Below, piece by piece: positions 11,979-21,400 of a stretch of DNA of 64,000 nt. The translations under genes were made by a program, and so were the position numbers. Origin of the DNA: Lactarius indigo (taxonomy: Eukaryota > Basidiomycota > Agaricomycetes > Russulales > Russulaceae); the NCBI GenBank assembly GCA_025766275.1, contig JAFKAC010000016.1, positions 806,001 through 870,000 of the forward strand, in the 5' to 3' direction. The notes beneath the pieces are model-generated. The model did no database searches, was not told the DNA's origin, and worked only from the letters and a program-made list of their open reading frames with translations. The number at the start of each line of letters is the position of its first letter. Position 1 is the stretch's first letter.

Positions 11979-14389
11979 TGCATATAATATGCGAAGAGAG
12001 TCATCTGCTCCGTGGTGACAGTACGTTTGGCCGGGAAATACACACGATGCGCATGAGACTCGGTGTCAAAGCCAAGCCAGCGGCCTTCTTGCGCGCACGC
12101 ATCTAACTTAGTACCGCTGTCGTTATGTAACCACACCGCCGCGCCCCATCGCTGCAGGCCCGACAAGTCGGGCGCGCGTCCGAGCAATGCCTGGTAAGGC
12201 GTCAGGCCGTCAAGAGCTCGAGTCGACGAGCGATTCTTCAACCACGTCGCGTGCCGCAATGCCTCGCCCCAGAGGAACTTGGGCAGGCCGCTCGAGTGAG
12301 TGAACGCTCGGATGCGCTCGACTAACGTGCGGTTCAACCGCTCGGCCACACCGTTAAGCTGAGGCATGTCATGCACTGTGAGTCGGCGTACAGTGCCAGC
12401 CGACTTGAGATGGCTGTCGAAGGCCGCGCTGAGGTACTCCCCCCCACGGTCGGAACGAAGGACCTTGATGGCACGACAGTGCTGCTGCGTCAGTGCCCAA
12501 GCTTCAAAACATTTGTAAGCGGCAAGGGCCTCAGCCTTGGTCTTCAGTATGTATGTGACCGTGTAATGCGTGGCGTCGTCCATAAATGTGACGAAATACA
12601 GACACCCACGTCTGCTGGCAACGGGGGACGGACCCCACACATCCGTATGGATCTCTTCACCAAAGTGCTGAGCCCAAGGACCGACGCGTACCTTCGGAAC
12701 GGCCTTGCGAGTCGCGCGAGCAAACAAGCAAGCGTCGCACTGCGCCTCTCGCAACTCCGGATCCAGCCTGATACCTGTGACAAGACCCTTCTCGACAAGA
12801 GCGCGGGCGCTGGCGGGAGCTATATGCCCAAGACGACGGTGAAGCTCCATAACGGAGATCGTCTCAACTGCAAGAGTCGACTCTCCTGAGTGAGTAATAC
12901 GGTACAGCCCTCGCGTCGTCCGTGGGATCTGCGCAACGCGCTCGCCTCTGGGCGCAAACAGCTCTAGTTGCCCCCCACCAATAGAGGCACGGTAGCCATT
13001 TGTATCCAGAGCACCGATGGACACCAGAGTGTAACCGACAGCCGGCGCGTGAAGAACTTCATGGAGAACGATAGCGGAGTGATCGCCACCGTTCGGCGCG
13101 CGAATGGTGAGGCTGCCAACACCCACAGCAGGGAACTTTTGCTGATTTGCGGCATTGAGATAGACAGGGGGGTCGAGTGTGGAATAAGTGGAGAAATCGG
13201 ATTTGTAGGGGGAAATGTGGCGCATCGCGCCCGAGTCGTATAGCTCAATACGCTCGCCGCGGTCATCGCTGACGGGCGTGATAACTGCCGCCGCGACCTC
13301 CCCTACCTCGTACAGCCAATCGCTCTCGTCAATAAGCGCGATGCCCTCCAAGTCTGGCGTGTCTGAGGCAAGATCCGCGGCCCAGCACCCGTCCGCATCG
13401 TCCTCCTGGGTCGCAACAGCGTTAGCGGACCCGACAGGCTTTGTATCGGACTTCTGCGCTTCGTCGCCCGGCTTCTCCTCCTTCTTGGGAGACCTACACT
13501 CCCGCGCCCAATGACCCGGCTTGCCGCAATTGTGGCACTTGCCCCTGCGGCGTCTCGTTGTGCCCTTGGACCCCGTAGCTGCGAGGGCATCGTCTCCGGC
13601 GGCCTGACTCTTGGCCCCGAGCGTATTGGAAAGCGACTTGGCCCGACGGTTCTTCAACCGGTCGGCCTCCTCGCAGATGTGGTTGATTAGGGACTCTGTG
13701 TCAATGGATGAAAAGCCGTGAACGAGCCGAGCGGAGGACAGGATGCTCGAAGCAAAACGAGCGAGCTCCTCCGGGATCCCCTTGAGCACTGTCCGCTGGT
13801 AGTCCCTCATAGTAATGTGGACTCCTGCGGCCGCAAGTTCCTCACGCTTGTAGCGCAGACTAGTCAGGAAGGCGCGAACGTTGCCACCCTTTGTGCAACG
13901 CATCTCGAAGAAAGTGGTCTCGAGGTTGTTCTGCACGTAAACGCTCTTCGCAGTGAATTCGTCATTGACGCGGAGCCAACGTAACTGCGCCGTCGGAACG
14001 GTGCCCATGCGCACTGCCGTGGAATCGGGAAGACGCTGCGAAAGGAGATATCGCGCGACGAGATCGTCATAATCCCACTTGACGATGGCCTCCATTTCAG
14101 CTGCTGTGATGTTGTCCGGATCCGCTGGAATGGGACGCTGGACCTTTCCATCGAAGAAGCCCCACCGGCGACTCGCCTGCATCGCTTCCCGGAAGCGCAC
14201 AGCGAATATCGCCCAGTTAGAACCATCGGGCTTGAGGCGTGGGATGTTGGCGGGGAGCTGTTCTATGACTGGAGTGGGAGCAGGAGGCGGAGGTGGTGCA
14301 GAGGCGGAAGACGATCCGGCAGCTGGAGGATTGGATGCCCCAGCAGCAGCAGGAGGGGCAGGTGGTTGGGCAGGAGACGCAGTAGACAT
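11972..14389 (-). CDS. Copia gag-protease-integrase, truncated, with chimeric 3' end
   Basis: An 805-codon frame of a Ty1/Copia Gag-Pol. From the N-terminus: an Ala/Pro-rich leader and Gag, a zinc knuckle CHNCGKPGHWAREC at about residues 281-294, an aspartic protease with DSGA at about 385, the GAG-pre-integrase motif (LHRRLGH...CDAC), and an integrase with WGP, SDRGGEY and NGVAERLNR, giving the D,D,E residues between about 580 and 685. It stops after VYFPAKRTVTTE. The last dozen codons (QMTLFAYYMQS) come from VTS1 3' flanking DNA and the MITE end, so the frame crosses a rearrangement junction near 12011. Reverse transcriptase and RNase H are absent. The element cannot move by itself. Confidence 0.88.
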   Translation of the reverse strand: MSTASPAQPPAPPAAAGASNPPAAGSSSASAPPPPPAPTPVIEQLPANIPRLKPDGSNWAIFAVRFREAMQASRRWGFFDGKVQRPIPADPDNITAAEMEAIVKWDYDDLVARYLLSQRLPDSTAVRMGTVPTAQLRWLRVNDEFTAKSVYVQNNLETTFFEMRCTKGGNVRAFLTSLRYKREELAAAGVHITMRDYQRTVLKGIPEELARFASSILSSARLVHGFSSIDTESLINHICEEADRLKNRRAKSLSNTLGAKSQAAGDDALAATGSKGTTRRRRGKCHNCGKPGHWARECRSPKKEEKPGDEAQKSDTKPVGSANAVATQEDDADGCWAADLASDTPDLEGIALIDESDWLYEVGEVAAAVITPVSDDRGERIELYDSGAMRHISPYKSDFSTYSTLDPPVYLNAANQQKFPAVGVGSLTIRAPNGGDHSAIVLHEVLHAPAVGYTLVSIGALDTNGYRASIGGGQLELFAPRGERVAQIPRTTRGLYRITHSGESTLAVETISVMELHRRLGHIAPASARALVEKGLVTGIRLDPELREAQCDACLFARATRKAVPKVRVGPWAQHFGEEIHTDVWGPSPVASRRGCLYFVTFMDDATHYTVTYILKTKAEALAAYKCFEAWALTQQHCRAIKVLRSDRGGEYLSAAFDSHLKSAGTVRRLTVHDMPQLNGVAERLNRTLVERIRAFTHSSGLPKFLWGEALRHATWLKNRSSTRALDGLTPYQALLGRAPDLSGLQRWGAAVWLHNDSGTKLDACAQEGRWLGFDTESHAHRVYFPAKRTVTTEQMTLFAYYMQS

Positions 14390-14438
14390 AATGGATAAAG
14401 CAGCAATGATATACGCAAGCTGGCCTAGCGACGCTCGG

Positions 14439-14452
14439 CAGGGCCCATAACC
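14439..14452 (-). promoter_or_regulatory. Primer-binding site of truncated Copia element
   Basis: On the minus strand GGTTATGGGCCCTG directly follows the LTR end. An identical 14-mer sits at the same place in the unrelated-LTR Copia element of unit D (49871-49884). The plus-strand form CAGGGCCCATAACC resembles the anticodon arm of initiator tRNA-Met, suggesting priming by a half-tRNA. Confidence 0.65.
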
Positions 14453-14910
14453 TGTAGAAGGTTATGGCAGCCGCGTGAAAGACCGGAACACACGCGCGAA
14501 GGCGAACTGGGTGCGGAAAGCACTAGACGAACTAGACGAACAAGTAAGACTCAGGAATCGCGGGCAGAGGCGATTACTCAGGTATATTCACCTAGACGAA
14601 CAAGTAAGACTGTCTAGGCGTAAGCAAACCAATAGGAGTAAAGTAACTAGTTATCTTACCTCAGGAATCGCGGGCAGAGGCGATTACTGAGGCATACGGA
14701 AATATCGTACGTGGTATATAAGTGCGCAGGCCCAAAAACGCGGAGTACCGTAAAGTACCGTATTCACATGGATATAAACGGACTGTGATAAAACGAGACG
14801 AGACGAGACGACAAATTAGTTCAGATCACCGTAAGGAAATCAATCAGTCAAATAAGGGTATGATTGCCAACGCGAGCCACACCGGCCTCGCGTGCGCTGA
14901 AATCTCAACA
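14453..14910 (-). repeat. 5' LTR of truncated Copia element, 458 bp
   Basis: Starts TG (14453) and ends CA (14910) on the plus strand, with the primer-binding site on its left. It contains two copies of CTAGACGAACAAGTAAGACT (14531 region and 14591 region) and two copies of CAGGAATCGCGGGCAGAGGC. TATATAAG near 14715 is AT-rich, but on the strand opposite to element transcription. No second LTR copy is present in the window. Confidence 0.75.
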
Positions 14911-15489
14911 GGAGTATCAATTCTGGCTATAAGTCGTTCCGAGTACTGAGAAATCCCTCGAAAATTAAGGCGGGTAAGAATAGGAAGAACAACACATCTC
15001 CGTGGCAGTCTGGGTGGGGTACAGTGATAGACGGTAGGGAGGAAATGGAGTGAAAGTGATTGAAGCTGGGCCATCCTGGACAAGGCTTTCGTGAGCTCTT
15101 CTGGTGGGAGCTGCCAAGAATCGAAAACTTCGTGAAGCTGAAGGTCCACGAGATTTGTGGAAGAATGAAGAAGCTGAATGAGTCTGGGAATTGCGACACT
15201 AGTCGAATGGAGACAACGAAGCCGTGGGCCCCATTGAAAAGAGTTGGGCAAGACCACCCGCACGCCATCTTGAGACAGAAGAACAAGATCTTCCAGTCCC
15301 GAAAAAAAAAACGGCCTCTCGATTGAGGATAACTTTTCCAGAAGTGAGCTTGTGACGGTGAGGCTGATAGACCTAACATGACCAGACCACTTAAGTGCAG
15401 CGACGATGTTGTCCTCGTCCTCGGGAGCTGGGGGATCGAGCTCTAGAGATCCTCCGTACTGCACGATGGTAGGGACGACGGGCCAGCGG
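14911..15489 (-). pseudogene. F-box gene fragment, unit B (exon 3 part, left of transposon)
   Basis: Encodes the LRR portion of F-box module 1. It matches unit D at about 54115-54685 (for example RSISLTVTSSLLEKLSSIER and DLVLLSQDGV). On the left it is cut by the Copia LTR, on the right by the 17.5-kb transposon, after GGCCAGCGG. An A-run near 15301-15310 expands the local sequence. The continuation is at 33031. The downstream F-box module 2 and zinc fingers are lost. Confidence 0.85.
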
Positions 15490-15513
15490 CATCAGGAAAA
15501 CTGCAAGGTGTTT
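15490..15513 (+). repeat. Left terminal inverted repeat of the giant transposon
   Basis: Begins CATCAGGAAAACTGCAAGG. It matches the reverse complement of the right end with two mismatches in 24 positions; similarity then fades into the GACTTT-rich subterminal region. Confidence 0.88.
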
Positions 15514-15530
15514 GGCTTTGGAGTTGGGTG

Positions 15531-15690
15531 ACTTACATACTTTGACTTTGGGGTTTAGGGACTTTGTCTTTTTTTCAAGTGACTTTGTCTTTTTTTCAAG
15601 TGACTTTTCTCTCTTTTTCGGACTTTAATTTGGAGGTCAAGTACTTTTGTTTTTGTGAGGACTTCAGGCAACTTTGGGGCTGGTCAAATG
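15531..15690. repeat. Left subterminal GACTTT repeats
   Basis: About eight ACTTTG/GACTTT motifs lie in 160 bp, including a perfect tandem pair of the 21-mer that begins GACTTTGTCTTTTTTTC at about 15559-15600. The right end has the same motif in both orientations. Subterminal motif clusters are a hallmark of CACTA/EnSpm elements, where they bind transposase. That role here is inferred. Confidence 0.75.
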
Positions 15691-15699
15691 GTTCACGTC

Positions 15700-16009
15700 A
15701 TCCAGGGCTGGGCCTGGGAGCGTGCACTTGCACTCACATTCCTCACTGGCTGACTCAAGGTGCTCAACGCCGTGACATTGTCCTCACAAACTCGGAGGGA
15801 GAGAGGTGTGGGCTCAATAAATGAAGAAATACATTAATACTATGTAGTGTAAAGGGGTGTGCGACCTCGCTACTCATTATGACTTGGATCTGCTTCAGCC
15901 TGAGGGCAGTGGGCCCAGCCTCAACGGTAGCTGCATGCCGTGATGAATAAGTTGTCCTCGTCCTCGTCCTCTACTCCAATTTCCCACATTGTGCAAGTGA
16001 GCGTTTCCT
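15700..16009. other. Left-arm sequence between subterminal repeats and ABC fragment
   Basis: No coding region recognised. It contains AATAAATGAAG near 15815, a plausible polyadenylation signal on the plus strand, and a (TCGTCC)n-like stretch near 15957. Confidence 0.4.
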
Positions 16010-18545
16010 GGCTCTAAACGTTGTAGCTCGGCCCTATGGTACGTACCTTGGCCGCAAGCTCCACTCCAATGTGACAGCATCGGCATATTTCTCCAGGCCG
16101 CACATTTTTAAGAACCGTGTGGACGCTAAATACAGTTGGTCAATACAGGCTCGGAGATCCTTTTCAACGATCACTCACTATGCTTCTTTCTCTTTCAGAG
16201 GTACCGTGGGTGGCTGTTGTAGTTTGGCGGAGGAGAGCAGGGCCTCACGGATGGTAGTCTGAGCCAAATGTGTATCCATCTGTTGAACGTACCCTCTGTT
16301 TCAACCCTGCGTGTCAGAATGAACACAACCGACAAAGGAAGCTGAACTTACGTCTGTGCTTGGAAATCGCTCGGTAGGGGGAACCCGTTGACTGGCCTCT
16401 CGCCGCCAACAACACCAGCCGGCTGCTGCTCTGCAAGGACATTTAATAGCGTTGTCTGAGAAGACATGAGCATAAGTGGTCGCAGTATTTCTAGTCTACT
16501 GACCCTTCCCACTCCAGATTCTCCCATGAGGGCTGTGAGCTTCCCAGGTGCAACGTAGCCAGAAATGTCTTCCAGAAGGCGTCGGCTCTCGCCTTTTCCT
16601 AGGTGAACGTCGCATTCTAGGTGACACCACGCGAATACGTCCGTCATCATGGGAACAACGACGTCCGTCCCACTCTCACCGCGCGTCTCCTCGATCACAT
16701 CTCGTAACTCTGGGGAACCTTTCTCCTCATCAGCCACGCCAGCTTTCTCTCGGGCTTCGCGCACGATCGGAGCCTTCGTTCCTCGCTTGAAGAGTGTGAC
16801 GTTCGTCTCGCCAGACAAGCGCGTGTTGTACTCGGTGAAAAAAAAGAAGTGCTGCGATAAATGCAATGCCAAACGCGACGAGAATGCCGTAGTTCTACTC
16901 CCACGTCAGTCACTGCGAACATCGATGCATTAAGTATCACATCACTTACCCGCCAGGCATGGCTGTAGCAATAGTCGTACGATAACGCGATAAAACGATT
17001 GCCATCTACAGTGCTTTTGCCGGGGATGGAGCCGACGGTCCCGCAAACCTGGTTCGTGAGCGACACATTCTCATATCCAGTGCCGCTTGGTACAAAGTTT
17101 GAGCATGTCCCATTGAGCGTGTGGAACTCGTTGGATATAAGTCCCTCGAAGCCGTACCGAATCGGCTGTCTGGATATAAGTAAATGTAAGTGCTTCCACC
17201 GATGATGACTCACGTTGACGTATGTGATCCACTTCAACGCGCCAATCATCGAAGGTTTCAGGATGGTATACCCAGTATAGAGGACAAGCATAAGCTGCAT
17301 GACACCGGCCGGTGTCTGTGCAGGCGCCGGATCTCCAACAGCCGCTGCCACAGAGCGGAACATTGCCTTCATGACCAATGCCATAGTAAAGACAAATAAG
17401 AAGAACGTGCTACGACGGATTCATAAGTCACTGAAACGAGATGAAGAAATAGCTACTCACAAAAATTGGCTCGCATAAGATGGCAAACCAACCATGAAGA
17501 ATAGGATGATGGATAATACCATAATCGTAACGAAGGTGATTGGCAGATCGACGATGGTGAGAGCGGCAGCTTCAATAAACGGTTGGTACAAGGCAGCCCT
17601 GGCGTGCTTTACCACAATGGGCCGCTGTACGAAGAGAGCTAGGATCTCAGCCATTGCGGACAAGGCCGTCAAAACTAAGGCATTAGCGAAGTGGGTTAGT
17701 TACAGGCGGACACAACCCTATGACGACGTACAAGAGAATACTCCCGCGCGAGAAGTACTGTGATGTCTCATCTTTCACCCTGAAAGAAACTAAACCACTG
17801 ACAAAGGCCTGTACAATGAACGCACTATTTGGAGTTAGTACTGGATATTGGCTCGGCCCGTTATATGAGAATACGTACATGAGGATAATCAACTCAGCAG
17901 CGACGGCGCGAGCGCATGGGGATAGATATCGTGTAGGGGCTCCCCTTGCGCTGCGTAGTCGCATGTTCCGCCATTGTGCTCTCCTTGTACGCAAGGGCAC
18001 GCTCAGGGTGGCCAACAAACCCCTTGAAGTACGCATCCATATCCATGCGATTGGCTACACTCGCTTCTGATGCCAAGAACGCAGAGCCAAATTCGGCAGC
18101 CGTCTGCGGGACTGGTCCTTTGAAGTCCTCCCGGACCATGCGCGCGAGGGGATCCGTGACTAGAGTAAGCAGGGAGGGCACGTTGAGCGAAAAAAAGATA
18201 ATAAATAAAATAAAAGTGCAACACACCAGCAGCGAGGAAATCCGAAGTAGTCTGCCGGCGGTGTGCAGGTTCAAACCCGAGGTCGATGAAATATTGCCGA
18301 GCCTGAACTGCACGCCCAAAGTACGCCATCCTGCCTTCATAAGTCACCCAGACTTTGTCGAAGTGTTGGTAGAACGACTCCGCAGCTGATAAATCGACAC
18401 GATGGTGGATATACGCGCCACGTTGGTTGCTGTGCGTAGTGCTCGAACAAACTCGAGGGCCGTCGAAGCGTCGAGACCTCGACTGGAAATGTGATAGGAA
18501 ACGATATCAAGCATGGCCGAAAACTATTGCGAGAACTTACTTGTC
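16010..18545 (-). pseudogene. PDR-type ABC transporter fragment captured in transposon
   Basis: Pleiotropic drug resistance ABC transporters are plasma-membrane efflux pumps with NBD1-TMD1-NBD2-TMD2. Readable in order: the end of NBD1 (RGLDASTALEFVRAL near 18450, then FDKVWV, YFIDLGFEPAHRRQTTSDFL near 18290), TMD1 (about 17900-17000, with PSMIGALKWITYVN and IRYGFEGLISNEFHTLNGTC), the linker (FFFTEYNTRLSGETNVTLFK), and the start of NBD2 (APGKLTALMGESGVG near 16530, then TTLLNVLAEQQPAG, GYVQQMDTHLAQTT, CGLEKYADAV near 16100). The Walker A lysine codon reads AGG. Introns are retained, so capture was at DNA level. The N-terminal NBD1 core, the NBD2 signature and TMD2 are missing, and frameshifts occur (near 18400 and 16080). 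Not functional. Confidence 0.85.
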
Positions 18546-18664
18546 ATGGGCACAGTACTGGAGATGATAGGGTTGAGGGTAGATCCGGTGACCGTCACGG
18601 CAGATAGACAGTTACGTCAGACACCACCTTGGGAAGATTAAATCAATGGTCAGTCTATTGAGGC

Positions 18665-18860
18665 GGGTCATAGTGAGGTAGCACTCACCAGAAGCACAGG
18701 GAAGTGGCGTCCCAGGCCCGGGCCCGGCGGCTTGGAGGTGATACTCGAGGTGAGCGCGCTCAACGACGATGGATGCCGAGGACCAACGAACCTTATCAAT
18801 GGAGTGAAAGTGTGGAACCTTGAGATGTAGGGGTGGGCTGAGGGCGACAAAGCCATAGTG
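18665..18860 (-). repeat. Leader segment, left copy (inverted match to 29172-29365)
   Basis: A short open stretch (frame with AHPYISRF, IRFVGPRHPSSLSAL) precedes the ABC fragment. It resembles, in inverted orientation, the segment preceding the calcium-channel fragment (AHPHVSKS, ILFVGPQSLSSLSAY). I estimate roughly two thirds base identity. Function unknown; possibly a shared leader exon or promoter region. Confidence 0.6.
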
Positions 18861-21400
18861 TATGAGTGATATTGATGTTCGATAATGCGGGCGTGTGGCC
18901 GGAAGCGGGATGACTATGAGCTAATGAAAAAGGTCTGTAAGCGACACAAATATCGCTTACTTGGAGGTGATAACGGGTCCGCTACAGCAGGAGGGTGGAC
19001 CGAGAGGGGTCAAATATACGCAGTTGGTAGGGGCAGGGAGCAGAGAGACCGTAAAATTGGCGGGTTGGGCATAATTTGAAATAACTACTAGTAATACGCA
19101 GATGACAAAAAATGTTGGCGCAACCAGCTAAGCCTCCGAACTCGAATGATAAGTTCCCAATCTTCGTTAATTAACGCAGAGGCAGCCGCCACATCTACCT
19201 CATGTTGGGAAAATACAACTTTAAATTCGTACGAGTCTTGGGTGATTGTGATGAGCTTAATATTAAGTCAAAATATGTGAAAGACTCACCGGCATGGACT
19301 ACCAATTTGTTGAGCTTTCGGAAAGCTGAGATAATGGTGGTGACGAGGGTTTGTCGTAAATTTTCTGGAAACTTGATTCGAATTTCATGTGTGCTTGGAT
19401 TTGAACTGACAACGTAGACTTCGACCCCAGGGAGTGGCCCCATGGTTTCGGGGGACAAGACCAAATTATGGCTCTTCATTGATACACAGACCAAGGGGCC
19501 GGGGCTAGAAGCACAAGGGATGCTATAACTGATTATCGGTGCTAGCAGAAGTACGTAAGAACTTGGACTTACTTGTGCGATTCCAGGCCTCGATGTGGGG
19601 GCGGAGACGATGCGGGCAAATGAAACACCCACTCTTTGTTGGTCGCCATGTAGCTCAGTGGTGTGTAGGGGTAAGGCGTGCTCTACCCTGAGCAGAGTGT
19701 GAACGCCGTTCTGCAGACTCTAGAACTCCCTGTTTCAATGACCGACTAGCGAGAACTCCGAAAATCACTCATAGATCACTTGTAATACACAGACAAACAG
19801 ATCTATGATGCTCTGTCCAACTCGCTCAAGGGACGCTCTACCACAGCTTCGGCCACACCGCGCCGATGACCTTCCCGTTGTAAGGATACCTCGGCTCTGG
19901 GCCTGAAATTGTCTATTTTTGGGTTCTTGGTCTCAGTCAAACGTCGCGTGTCTTGGCTCCCATGTTGGTCTCGTGTTTCCATGGCGTGGCACCACCTCTA
20001 TCTCGTGCTCTTTCCATCCGCATCCGCATCCACATCCACACACACTCTATCACTCCTTTGTTCCCTCCCTCGACACTACACTGATGCACAACAATGATGC
20101 CGACTCGGATTCACTGCAAGACGGCTCCTAGGCCACTCGCAAATATGCCACGCATCCTCATGCCTCGAGTCGCCTCTGTCAAGTCGTCGCCGCTCCGCAT
20201 TTCTATCTCAGCCCTCGCTTCCTTGTCCTCGTTCCCTTGCCTACTTCATACGCTAATATTCGACCTTAATCCATCACTTCTGCCTCATCGTTCTCGCTGT
20301 CTGGTATCACTGCCCTTCTCGTCTTGACCCCGCACACCTACACGATGCTATCCGATGCCGATGCCTCGGAACTCGTGCCTGACTCCTTCATTCATCGTAT
20401 CGCCCGTTCAGCGTCGATCGCACCCTTTTCCTTTCAACCTATCAAGACACTACCACTCTGCCACCCACTCGTCTCTTGCCATTCCACCTCGTCGGCTGTT
20501 CTTAGCCACCCACAAGACGCCGCTGGAGATTGCGCTGGTTGTCGCGCTGTCGTCGGAGGTCATTTGTTGTACGTCATCCGTCTCGACTTCTTTTGTCTGT
20601 AATTACTTAACGCTCCTTTCTCTTTTTCTTGTAACTTAGGGTATCTCTCTTCTCGTGTTCGCGCCGATCTTCCATTTTCTCTGCTCGTACCTATGCCACT
20701 TCCCATTCATCGATCACTTCCCCTTCGTCGATCCCTACGCTCGTATCTCAACTCCTGTTACGCCCCCCCCCCCCCCCCCCCCCCCATCTCTCTCACTATA
20801 CATTTGACTTAGCTTTGAATGCGTCGTATACGGATCGCATGTATATGAGCTCACGTTCTTGTCTCGTCTCTCATCAATACCATCGTTGTTTCCCTCTCCT
20901 GTCTCGTGACTACTCCCTAAGCTTTTGTCCTGCTCTCGGTCAACCAGCCCAGCCCGAGGACCCTGCTTGCTTTTGAACGCTTCCAACCTCGCCGCCATCG
21001 TCTGAGCCGCCGACCTCGGGCCATACCACCTTGCCCGCCCTTTACCACCTTAGAACACCGCTTTTGTCCTAGCCCTCGCTCACATCGTCGTCCTTAAAAC
21101 CCTTAGACACCTGCCGAGCCTGCTCTCTCGACTCCTTCGACATCCGCTCTCTGCAGTTCGACTTCGACCCCTTTCACCCCGGCGGCCTACTCCCTTCTTC
21201 CCTCATAGTAGATGTTGTGCTAGTTCTTTCACGTTCCGCCCTCACGGCACTCTGGCCCGATTGCTATCACTGCCGGGACCTTGCCAACACACATGCCTTC
21301 GGATCTCAGTCGTGTCTCCAACGCTGGCGGAATTTCTCCGCTTTCGGATTCACTGGACACTCTTATCTTACACCACTACTGTGACATCTACTTTAAAGGA
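18861..21400. other. Non-annotated interior of the transposon, left of transposase
   Basis: About 2.5 kb without a recognisable gene. A minus-strand open stretch at about 19195-19470 (frame with PLPGVEVYVVSSNPSTHE) could be an exon of an unknown protein. A plus-strand stretch near 20355-20640 has GT..AG-like boundaries but no family I recognise. A 23-base poly-C run lies at 20763-20785. It may be a further degraded captured segment, which I cannot show. Confidence 0.35.
20763..20785 (+). repeat. Poly-C run, 23 bases
   Basis: Uninterrupted run of 23 C on the plus strand. The minus strand is G23 and could form a G-quadruplex. Length is prone to sequencing error. Confidence 0.85.

Larger units (their letters stand above)
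12011..14910 (-). mobile_element. Truncated Copia retrotransposon (5' LTR to integrase)
   Basis: Element orientation is minus. The 5' LTR is at the right end (14453-14910), the primer-binding site follows at 14439-14452, then the Gag-Pol frame. The left side ends abruptly near 12011, where the sequence becomes the 3' flank of the unit B VTS1-like gene. Missing are RT, RNase H, the 3' LTR, all of exon 4 and part of exon 3 of the unit B F-box gene. One deletion reaching from inside the Copia element to the VTS1 flank explains this. The right flank is GGAGT (14911-14915), the expected target duplication, but its partner is lost. Confidence 0.8.

Noticed and set aside
14795..14815. ACGAG pentamer repeats as a CRISPR-like or satellite array
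   Set aside because: Only about four short units with no spacers, inside an LTR.
19195..19632. A coding gene on the minus strand (145-codon frame)
   Set aside because: No recognisable family and ambiguous splice structure; left as unknown interior sequence.
19648..19745. tRNA-like stretch (TGTAGCTCAGTGGT resembling an A box)
   Set aside because: No acceptable B box or acceptor-stem pairing is found; the would-be 3' end does not pair with the 5' end.
20763..20785. Poly-C run as a telomere or regulatory signal
   Set aside because: Single homopolymer without telomeric repeats; could be sequencing artefact.
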